From contig MGCE01000177.1 of assembly GCA_001790315.1 (NCBI GenBank), positions 1-13,162 on the forward strand: 13,162 nucleotides of DNA. Direction: 5' to 3'. Positions 7,340 through 13,162 of the stretch are shown here, one piece after another; the stretch's first letter is position 1, and every line of letters begins with the position of its first letter. The notes under the pieces were generated by a model, which made no database searches, had not been told where the DNA came from, and was given only the letters and a program-made list of their open reading frames with translations. The position numbers and the translations under genes are program-made. Source of the DNA: Candidatus Rokubacteria bacterium RIFCSPLOWO2_02_FULL_72_37. Lineage in GTDB: Bacteria > Methylomirabilota > Methylomirabilia > Rokubacteriales > CSP1-6.

Positions 7340-8674
7340 ATGAACCGAGAGCTGATCAACGTCATCGAGCAGATCGGACGGGAGAAGGGGATCGACAAAG
7401 AGGTCCTCTTCGAGGCGCTGGAGTCTGCCCTGCTCTCGGCTTCGAGGAAGAGCCTCGGGAGCGCGGACAACGTCCGCATCCACATCGATCGCAAGGCCGG
7501 TGACCTGCGGGTGTACTGCCGGAAGAAGGTCGTCGAGGAGGTCGGTGACGACCGACTCGAGATCAGCCTGGTCGACGCGAAAGCCCTGAACAGCGCCGCC
7601 GAGCTCGGCGACGAGCTCGAACTCGAGCAGGAGCGTCCGCCCCAAGATTTCGGCCGGATCGCGGCCCAGACGGCCAAGCAGGTGATCCTCCAGAAGGTGC
7701 GCGACGCGGAGCGCGAAGGGATCTACTCGGAGTTTGCGGGCAAAGAGGGCCAGATCCTGCGCGGCGTCGTCCATCGAATCGAGAAGCGCAACGTGATTCT
7801 CGAGATCGGCAAGGCGGAGGCGATCCTCCCGGAGAGAGAGCAGATCCCCGGCGAGCGCTACAATCCCGGCGATCGCATCCGCGCATACGTGCTCGAGGTC
7901 CGGCGCACGGCGAAGGGGCCGCAGATCTCCCTCTCGCGCACGCACCCCGGCTACCTGGCGCGTCTCTTCGAGACGGAGATCCCGGAGATCCAGGAGGGCA
8001 TCGTCATCGTGAAGGCCGCGGCCCGGGAGCCAGGCGAGCGCGCGAAGGTCGCGGTCGCCTCGACGAAGCGCGACGTGGATCCGATCGGCGCGTGCGTCGG
8101 ACTCCGGGGGACGCGCATCCAGGTCATCAGCCGGGAGCTTCGGGGGGAGAAGATCGACATCATCGAGTGGTCGCACGATCCGGCCACGTTCGTGGCCCGG
8201 GCGCTGTCGCCGGCGAAGGTGTCGACGGTCACGATCACCCAGACCCCGGAGGGCGAGGGTGGGCATGGCGAGGGCCTGCGGTCGGCACTCGTGGTCGTCC
8301 CGGACAATCAGCTGTCACTCGCGATCGGCAAGAAGGGGCAGAACGCGCGGCTCGCGGCCAAGCTGACGGGCATGCGCATCGACATCAAGAGCGAGACGGA
8401 GATGGAGGCCGAGAGCGCGCCGGCCGTCGAGCCGCCCGTGGATCGGGCGGCGCTCGCCACGCTGTCGGGCGCCACTCCGGAGATCGTGGACGCGCTCGTT
8501 GCGGCGGGCCTCGGCTCGCCCGCGGTGATCGTCACGGCCGGCCGTGAGCGACTCGAGTCGATGGCGGAAGTGGCCGGTCGGGCCGGCGAGATCTACACGG
8601 CCGCCGAGGAGTGGGTGGCGGCCGAGGAGGCGCGCCGGCCGCAGGGTCCCGAGGAAACGCCGGCGGCCACATGA
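7340..8674 (+). CDS. nusA: Transcription termination/antitermination factor NusA
   Basis: A 444-residue RNA polymerase-binding factor that promotes pausing and intrinsic termination and takes part in rRNA antitermination. The N-terminal RNA polymerase-binding domain covers about residues 1-125. An S1 domain begins near 137 (GQILRGVVHRIEKRNVILEIG), KH1 has GACVGLRGTRIQ at about 250, and KH2 has LAIGKKGQNARLAAKLTG at about 330. Beyond the roughly 350-residue core there is an acidic/Ala-rich tail with one helix-hairpin-helix-like unit (about 370-425). That makes it longer than B. subtilis NusA (371) but shorter than the E. coli form (495), which has two acidic repeats. A ribosome binding site is only weakly visible. 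The stop overlaps the rnpM ATG (ATGA, 8671-8674). Confidence 0.97.
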   Translation: MNRELINVIEQIGREKGIDKEVLFEALESALLSASRKSLGSADNVRIHIDRKAGDLRVYCRKKVVEEVGDDRLEISLVDAKALNSAAELGDELELEQERPPQDFGRIAAQTAKQVILQKVRDAEREGIYSEFAGKEGQILRGVVHRIEKRNVILEIGKAEAILPEREQIPGERYNPGDRIRAYVLEVRRTAKGPQISLSRTHPGYLARLFETEIPEIQEGIVIVKAAAREPGERAKVAVASTKRDVDPIGACVGLRGTRIQVISRELRGEKIDIIEWSHDPATFVARALSPAKVSTVTITQTPEGEGGHGEGLRSALVVVPDNQLSLAIGKKGQNARLAAKLTGMRIDIKSETEMEAESAPAVEPPVDRAALATLSGATPEIVDALVAAGLGSPAVIVTAGRERLESMAEVAGRAGEIYTAAEEWVAAEEARRPQGPEETPAAT

Positions 8675-8994
8675 AGCGTGAACCCGGACGCACGTGTCTC
8701 GGGTGCCGCCGCGTGCGGCCCAAACGGGAGTTGGTGCGTCTCGTGCGAGGTGAACGGGGAATCGTGGTGGCGGACGCGCGGGCGCGTGCGCGGGGGCGGG
8801 GCGCGTACGTGTGTCCGGACGCGCCGTGCCTCGAGCAGGGGCTCAGCAGGAAGCGTCTCGCCCACGCGTTCCGTGGAGCGTGCGAGCTCGCGCCCGAGCT
8901 GGCCGCGGGCGTACGGCTGGCGGCGTCGGCCGCAACGAGCCCGATCGACAGAACGAAGTCCGAGGAGGTGACGGGGACGTGGCCGCAAAGGTAA
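8671..8994 (+). CDS. rnpM: YlxR/RnpM family RNA-binding protein (RNase P modulator)
   Basis: A 107-residue basic protein of the YlxR (DUF448) family. The Bacillus member has been described as an RNase P modulator, and its gene normally lies between nusA and infB. The N-terminus has RTCLGCR (C9, C12) and a run of Arg, and the hallmark motif GRGAYVC follows at about residues 43-49, then PDAPC. The tail after about residue 70 is Ala-rich and not conserved. It starts in a four-base overlap with nusA and ends 16 bases inside infB. Its last codons therefore also contain the infB ribosome binding site and start. Family assignment is firm; the molecular role in this organism rests on homologues. Confidence 0.92.
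   Translation: MKREPGRTCLGCRRVRPKRELVRLVRGERGIVVADARARARGRGAYVCPDAPCLEQGLSRKRLAHAFRGACELAPELAAGVRLAASAATSPIDRTKSEEVTGTWPQR
8962..8970 (+). promoter_or_regulatory. Strong ribosome binding site that fixes the infB start
   Basis: GAGGAGGTG lies eight bases before GTG 8979, inside the 3' end of rnpM. It is the best Shine-Dalgarno sequence in the window. It selects GTG 8979 over the earlier in-frame GTG at 8811, which would add 56 Arg-rich residues that read as a shadow of rnpM. Confidence 0.85.
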
Positions 8995-11501
8995 AGCTGA
9001 TCGAACTGGCGAAGGAACTCGGCGTTACCAGCAAGGATCTCATGCTGGCTGCCGAGGAGATGGGGCACAAGGGTTTGCGCGCCATGAGCCCTGTGGACAC
9101 CCTGCTGGCGAACTCCCTCCGACTCAAGCTCGGCAAGGGACGCGAGCTCCCCGAGGAGCCCAAGCCGAAGCGGGCGGCGAGGCCGAAGGCCGTGACGGTG
9201 ACGACGGACGGCGAGCCGGGCAAGAAGGCCGCGACCCGCGCGCGGAAGCCCCGCAAGGTCGAAGGCGAGGAGCCTCTGACGACCGAGGTGAAGCCGGCGG
9301 CGACGATCGTCAAGCCGAAGCCCGTCGAGGTCGCGCCGGAGCCCCCGCTCGTGCCGCCGACGCAGCCGGAGCCGCTCGCGCCGGTCGAGACCGTCGCGGC
9401 AGCGCCGCCAGCGGAGCCGGCGGCGCAGGTCAGGCTGGCGCCGGCCGTGACGCCGCCGACCGCGCCGGCCGGGCCGCGGAAGCCGGAGCCGAAGATCGTG
9501 CCCTTCCGGCCCCTGGAACGGCCTGTGGCGCCACCGCGGCCGTCGCGCCAACCGGCCGGGCCCTTCTCACCGCCGCGCGTGACCTCGTTCCCGCCGCGGC
9601 CAGCACCGCCAGCGGCTCCGCCGCGTCCCGCGGCCCCCGCGCCGCCCGCCGCGTTTCGGCCGGCCCCCGCGCCGGCGCCCGTGGCCCCAGCCGCGGTCGT
9701 CGCCCCGCCTCCGCCGCCGGCGGCCGAGGCGCCGCCCGCAGCGCCGCTCGAGGTCCGCCGCGAGCTGATCCGGGTCCCGGAATCGGTGACAGTCGGCGAG
9801 CTGGCGGAGAAGATGCGCCGCAAGTCCGGGGAGGTCATCAAGGGGCTCCTGGAGCTCGGCGTGATGGCGACGGTCAACGAGTTGCTCGACGCGACGGCGG
9901 CCAAGCTCGTCGCCGACAAGTTCGGCTTCGACCTGGAAATCCGCTCGGTCGAGGGCGATGTTGTCGACGAAGAGGACGTCGATCCCGCCCAGCTCAAGCT
10001 GCGACCGCCGGTCGTCACCGTCATGGGCCACGTCGACCACGGGAAGACGTCGCTCCTGGACGCGATCCGCAAGTCGAAGGTCGCCGAGAAGGAGTTCGGC
10101 GGCATCACGCAGCACATCGGCGCCTATCAGGTGATGACCAAGCACGGCAAGGTGACCTTCCTCGACACCCCGGGCCACGAGGCCTTCACCGCGATGCGCG
10201 CGCGCGGCGCGCAGGCGACGGACATCGTCATTCTCGTCGTCGCCGCCGACGACGGCGTGATGCCGCAGACGCAGGAGGCCGTGAACCACGCCCGCGCCGC
10301 CAGCGTCCCGATCGTCGTCGCCGTGAACAAGATCGACAAGCCGGAGGCCGATCCGGAGCGTGTCAAGCGCGAGCTGGCGAACCTCGGGCTGGTGCCGGAG
10401 GACTGGGGAGGGCAGACGATCTTCGTGCCGACCTCGGCCAAGAAGGGCACCGGCATCGACCAGCTGCTCGAGATGACCGCGCTGCAGTCCGAGATCCTCG
10501 AGCTGAAGGCGAACCCCGCGCGGGCGGCCAGGGGCGTGATCATCGAGGGCCGGCTGGATCGCGGCCGGGGCCCGGTCGCGACGGTCTTGATCCAGAACGG
10601 CACGCTGCACGAGGGCGACGCCGTGGTCGTCGGTGCCCACTCGGGCCGCATCCGGGCGCTGATCGATCCGAGCGGCAAGAAGATCAAGGACGCCGGGCCG
10701 TCGGACCCCGTGGAGATCCAGGGGCTGTCGGGCGTGCCGGCGGCCGGGGACGTCCTCGTCTCCGTCTCGGACGAGCGCAAGGCGCGTCAGATCGCAGCGA
10801 TGCGTCAGGAGCGCGAGAAGCTCAGGGGCAAGGCGGCGACGCGCATCACGCTCGAGGGGCTGCAGCGGCAGATCCAGAGCGGAGAGATCAAGGAGCTGCG
10901 CCTGGTGCTCAAGGCGGACGTGCAGGGCTCGGTCGAGGCGCTCACCGAGGCCCTCGAGCGGTTGTCGACGGACGAGGTGAAGCTCAAGGTCATCCACAGC
11001 TCGGTCGGTGCGATCAACGAGAGCGACGTGATGCTCGCGTCGGCGTCCAACGCGGTGGTGCTCGGCTTCAACGTGAAAGCCGAGCCCAAGGCCATGACGC
11101 AAGCGCAGGCCAATGGCGTCGACCTCCGCAGCTACAACGTCATCTACGAGGCGATCAACGACCTCAGGGCGGCGCTGGCGGGTATGCTGGCTCCGGAGAT
11201 CCGCGAGACCGCGCTCGGGAAGGCGCAGGTGCGTCAGATCTTCGTGATCTCGAAGCTCGGTCCGATCTGTGGCTCGTATGTCTCGGAGGGCAAGATCGTG
11301 CGCGGGGCGAAGGTGCGTGTGCGTCGCGGCAGCGACGTGTTCGGCGTGGGCACGGTCGGCTCGCTCAAGCGGTTCAAGGACGAGGTCCGCGAGGTGCTCG
11401 CGGGGCTCGAGTGCGGCATCGGCGTGGACGGCGTGGCCAACCTCCAGCCGGGCGACGTTCTCGAGGCCTTCACGACCGAGGAAGTGGCGCGCACGCTCTA
11501 G
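8979..11501 (+). CDS. infB: Translation initiation factor IF-2
   Basis: An 840-residue GTPase that brings fMet-tRNA to the 30S subunit and promotes subunit joining. The N-terminus (KVKLIELAKELGVTSKDLM) is a first IF2-N module. Residues of about 58-261 form a long low-complexity linker, Lys/Arg-rich first and then dominated by Pro and Ala. A second IF2-N module follows at about 262-320 (IRVPESVTVGELAEKM). The GTPase domain has G1 GHVDHGKT (350-357), G2 GGITQHIG, G3 DTPGH (396-400), G4 NKID (450-453) and SAK. Domains II and III follow, then the C-terminal fMet-tRNA-binding module (ISKLGPICGSYVSEGKIVRGAKVRV). Length is in the usual 740-900 range. Start GTG 8979 is supported by the strong ribosome binding site at 8962-8970. 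Confidence 0.98.
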   Translation: MAAKVKLIELAKELGVTSKDLMLAAEEMGHKGLRAMSPVDTLLANSLRLKLGKGRELPEEPKPKRAARPKAVTVTTDGEPGKKAATRARKPRKVEGEEPLTTEVKPAATIVKPKPVEVAPEPPLVPPTQPEPLAPVETVAAAPPAEPAAQVRLAPAVTPPTAPAGPRKPEPKIVPFRPLERPVAPPRPSRQPAGPFSPPRVTSFPPRPAPPAAPPRPAAPAPPAAFRPAPAPAPVAPAAVVAPPPPPAAEAPPAAPLEVRRELIRVPESVTVGELAEKMRRKSGEVIKGLLELGVMATVNELLDATAAKLVADKFGFDLEIRSVEGDVVDEEDVDPAQLKLRPPVVTVMGHVDHGKTSLLDAIRKSKVAEKEFGGITQHIGAYQVMTKHGKVTFLDTPGHEAFTAMRARGAQATDIVILVVAADDGVMPQTQEAVNHARAASVPIVVAVNKIDKPEADPERVKRELANLGLVPEDWGGQTIFVPTSAKKGTGIDQLLEMTALQSEILELKANPARAARGVIIEGRLDRGRGPVATVLIQNGTLHEGDAVVVGAHSGRIRALIDPSGKKIKDAGPSDPVEIQGLSGVPAAGDVLVSVSDERKARQIAAMRQEREKLRGKAATRITLEGLQRQIQSGEIKELRLVLKADVQGSVEALTEALERLSTDEVKLKVIHSSVGAINESDVMLASASNAVVLGFNVKAEPKAMTQAQANGVDLRSYNVIYEAINDLRAALAGMLAPEIRETALGKAQVRQIFVISKLGPICGSYVSEGKIVRGAKVRVRRGSDVFGVGTVGSLKRFKDEVREVLAGLECGIGVDGVANLQPGDVLEAFTTEEVARTL

Positions 11502-11519
11502 CGGCGCGCCGCGCACGAC

Positions 11520-11810
11520 GTGTCGGTCGCACGGGTCGCCGTGGGCACCGTCGAGCTGCATCTGCCCGACGTGGGCTCGTTGAAAGGCAAGCGTCACGTC
11601 CTCAAGGGGCTCAAGGAGCGCGTGCGGGCGCGCTTCGAGGTCGCGATCGCCGAGGTGGATCACCTCGACGCCTGGCAGCGCGCCACGCTCGCCGTCGCCT
11701 GCGTCGCCCGCGACTCCCGGCACGCCAACGAGGTGGTGTCCAAAGCGGTCGATTTCATCGAGGCGACTGTCGAAGGGCGGGTCATCGACGTGTCGCTGGA
11801 GATCCTGTGA
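11520..11810 (+). CDS. ylxP: YlxP-like DUF503 family protein
   Basis: A 96-residue protein of the DUF503/YlxP family, regularly found between infB and rbfA and presumed to act in ribosome assembly or RNA metabolism; its biochemical role is not established. Recognisable blocks are VGTVELHLPDVGSLKGKR at the start, then RFEVAIAEVDHLDAWQRATLAVACV, both strongly conserved in the family. It is in the same frame as infB, so the start must lie after the infB stop (11499-11501). GTG 11520 is the first candidate, although no clear ribosome binding site precedes it, only a GC-rich 18-base spacer. Its TGA shares its last base with the rbfA ATG, which suggests coupled translation. Confidence 0.92.
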   Translation: MSVARVAVGTVELHLPDVGSLKGKRHVLKGLKERVRARFEVAIAEVDHLDAWQRATLAVACVARDSRHANEVVSKAVDFIEATVEGRVIDVSLEIL

Positions 11811-12163
11811 TGCAGGGCAAGCGGCTCGATCGCGTCAACCAGCTCATCAAGGAAGAGGTTTCGACCTTGCTCCAGCGCGAGCTCAAGGACCCGCGTCTCG
11901 GCTTCGTGACCGTGACCGAGGTGGAGACCACGAAGGACCTGCGCGCCGCGAAGGTCTTCGTCTCGGTGCTCGGTGACGAGCGGCAGTGGACCGCGTCCCT
12001 GGCCGCGCTCGCGAGCGCGCGCGGCTTCATCCGTAACTGGCTCAAGCACCACCTCGATCTCCGGGTGACGCCGGAGCTCGATTTCCGCCCCGACCGCTCG
12101 ATGGAGCACGCCGCCAGGATCCAGGCGCTGCTCCGGGGCCTCGACGTCACGCCCGCCGAATGA
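11810..12163 (+). CDS. rbfA: 30S ribosome-binding factor RbfA
   Basis: A 117-residue KH-like protein that binds the maturing 30S subunit near the 5' helix of 16S rRNA and is needed for late maturation and cold adaptation in studied bacteria. The family pattern is clear: RLDRVNQLIKEEVSTLLQ at the N-terminus, DPRLGFVTVTEVETTKDLRAA, then FIRNWLKHHLDLRVTPEL and the ending FRPDRSMEHAARIQALL. Length is typical (about 115-135). The ATG overlaps the ylxP stop by one base (TGATG), and its own TGA overlaps the next ATG (ATGA, 12160-12163). With RimP at the start of this operon, two 30S assembly factors are co-expressed with IF2. Confidence 0.96.
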   Translation: MQGKRLDRVNQLIKEEVSTLLQRELKDPRLGFVTVTEVETTKDLRAAKVFVSVLGDERQWTASLAALASARGFIRNWLKHHLDLRVTPELDFRPDRSMEHAARIQALLRGLDVTPAE

Positions 12164-13162
12164 GCGCGCCGGCAGAGCACAGGGGACCGACGCCATCCCG
12201 CGCCGTGCTGGCGCCGTTCACGGCATCCCGGGGCCGCGCGCTCATGCTGGGGCACGTTCACCCGGACGCCGACGTCCTCGGCACGCTCCTCGCTCTCGGT
12301 CTGGCGCTCGAGGCGCGCGGCTGGAGCGTGACGTACGGCGGTCCGCACCCGGCGCCGGCGGCGCTCGGCTTCCTGCCGGGTGTGGAGCGCTACCGCGTGC
12401 TGTCGGGTTTCACGGATGGCGTCGACGTCGCGGTCCTGACGGATTGCCCGAACCCCCAGCGCACCGAGGGGCTCATCGACCACGCGCGCCGCGTCGCCGA
12501 TGTCGTCGTGAACATCGACCACCACCCGGACAACCGCCGCTACGGTGACGTGAACTGGATCGACGTGTCGGCGTCCGCCACGGGCGAGATGCTCTACGAG
12601 TTCCTCGCCGCCCTCGGCTGCGCGCTCACGCCGGCCATCGCAACGAACCTCTTCACCGCCATCCACACCGACACGGGCTCCTTCCGCTACTCCAACACGA
12701 CGGAACGGACGTTTCGCGTCGCGGCGGCCCTGGTCGGCGCGGGCGCCGAGCCGGCGCTCGTGTCGCAGTGGCTGTACGAGCGCCGCTCCCCGGACGCTCT
12801 CGGGTGGCTCGGCGAGGCCCTGAGACGTGTGGAGATGAGCGAGGATGGGCGGCTCGCGTGGCTCGCGCTGCCGGCCGGGGCGTTGCCCGAGGGTTTCGTC
12901 GAGTCCGAGGACCTGGTCAACTATCCGCGCTCCGTGGCCTCGGTCCGCGTCGCCTGCCTCCTGCGTGAACGCGACGGTGCGGTCAAAGTCAGTCTGCGGG
13001 CCAAGGGCGACGTCGACGTGCAGCGGATCGCCGCCCAGTTCGGTGGCGGGGGTCACGCCAACGCCGCCGGGTGCACGGTGGCCGGCGGCCTGGCCGAGGC
13101 GGTACCGCGCGTGCTCGCCGCGGTCCGCGCGGCGATCGGCGCAGCACCGGACGGGAGCCGAC
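12160..13162 (+). CDS. nrnA: DHH/DHHA1 phosphoesterase, NrnA-like (3' end outside window)
   Basis: At least 334 codons of a bifunctional oligoribonuclease/pAp phosphatase-type protein; no stop is reached by base 13162. The family degrades nanoRNAs (2-5 nt) and dephosphorylates pAp using two Mn ions. The DHH domain shows LGHVHPDADVLG (H32, D36, D38), LTDCPN (D95), the eponymous DHH at residues 120-122 and HTDTGSFRYSNT (D171), so all expected metal ligands are present. The DHHA1 substrate-binding domain ends with FGGGGHANAAGC at about residues 294-305. Family lengths are about 310-345, so the stop is probably close to the window edge. The ATG overlaps the rbfA stop by four bases. This gene often lies between rbfA and truB, so truB is the expected next gene. 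The precise activity (nanoRNase versus pAp phosphatase versus cyclic dinucleotide hydrolase) cannot be told from sequence. Confidence 0.9.
   Translation, partial: MSAPAEHRGPTPSRAVLAPFTASRGRALMLGHVHPDADVLGTLLALGLALEARGWSVTYGGPHPAPAALGFLPGVERYRVLSGFTDGVDVAVLTDCPNPQRTEGLIDHARRVADVVVNIDHHPDNRRYGDVNWIDVSASATGEMLYEFLAALGCALTPAIATNLFTAIHTDTGSFRYSNTTERTFRVAAALVGAGAEPALVSQWLYERRSPDALGWLGEALRRVEMSEDGRLAWLALPAGALPEGFVESEDLVNYPRSVASVRVACLLRERDGAVKVSLRAKGDVDVQRIAAQFGGGGHANAAGCTVAGGLAEAVPRVLAAVRAAIGAAPDGSR

Noticed and set aside
6779..8266. Minus-strand open frame opposite rimP/nusA (495 codons)
   Set aside because: It spans the promoter/hairpin region and two well-supported + strand genes, and its sequence is low-complexity Arg/Asp/Leu.
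9590..9760. Repetitive CCGGC/GCCGCC-rich stretch as a DNA repeat array
   Set aside because: It is the coding sequence of the Pro/Ala linker of IF2; the repetition follows from the amino-acid composition.
11503..11510. Palindrome GGCGCGCC between infB and ylxP as a terminator
   Set aside because: Only eight bases, no U-tract, and the next gene starts ten bases later in an evident operon; GC-rich chance palindrome.
9567..11723. Long minus-strand open frame opposite infB (718 codons)
   Set aside because: Same shadow effect; composition is typical of antisense of a high-GC gene, with no family resemblance.
1..13162. Search for CRISPR, tRNA, rRNA, insertion sequences, prophage or defence genes
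   Set aside because: Coding density is nearly complete with core genes on one strand; no direct repeat array, cloverleaf, inverted terminal repeat or transposase-like sequence was seen.

Overview
This window is a GC-rich (about 70% by eye) stretch of bacterial chromosome. It is packed with core housekeeping genes, all on the + strand. The only non-coding gap above about 35 bases is 6732-6847. High GC, NTG starts and stop/start overlaps everywhere, an MEP (non-mevalonate) isoprenoid pathway and a Bacillus-like ancestral gene order fit a high-GC bacterium from an uncultivated or soil lineage. NC10/Rokubacteria or a deltaproteobacterium-like group are possible, but I cannot settle this without a tree, and the lineage is a low-confidence inference.

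Region 1 (1-6731) is an envelope-precursor, isoprenoid and membrane-protease operon. It holds the 3' end of uppS (undecaprenyl diphosphate synthase), cdsA (CDP-diacylglycerol synthase), dxr (MEP pathway step 2), rseP (site-2 intramembrane protease), ispG (MEP pathway Fe-S enzyme), a small thioredoxin-like [2Fe-2S] ferredoxin whose ATG shares a base with the ispG stop codon, and proS (prolyl-tRNA synthetase with editing domain). Dxr and IspG make isoprenoid precursors, UppS elongates them to the undecaprenyl lipid carrier, CdsA feeds phospholipid synthesis, and the ferredoxin is placed as if it supplies electrons to IspG.

Region 2 (6732-6847) is the only real intergenic region. It carries a good sigma70-type promoter (TTGCCT, 17 bases, extended TGC-TAAATT). 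A hairpin with a U-tract starts almost at the predicted +1. It looks like the terminator/attenuator known as the rimP leader in proteobacteria, and may also terminate proS transcripts.

Region 3 (6848-13162) is the translation/transcription operon: rimP, nusA, rnpM (ylxR), infB, ylxP (DUF503), rbfA and a DHH/DHHA1 phosphoesterase of the NrnA type that runs off the right edge. Together these mature the 30S subunit (RimP, RbfA), control elongation and termination (NusA), start translation (IF2), modulate RNase P (YlxR family) and degrade very short RNAs (NrnA).

The order matches the uppS-cdsA-dxr-rasP-proS-polC-rimP-nusA-ylxR-ylxQ-infB-ylxP-rbfA cluster of Bacillus subtilis, with polC and ylxQ absent and ispG plus the ferredoxin inserted. 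I see no mobile element, CRISPR, tRNA, rRNA, toxin/antitoxin or defence gene. The most interesting points are the ispG-coupled ferredoxin and the promoter/hairpin before rimP. I found no convincing new multi-gene system.
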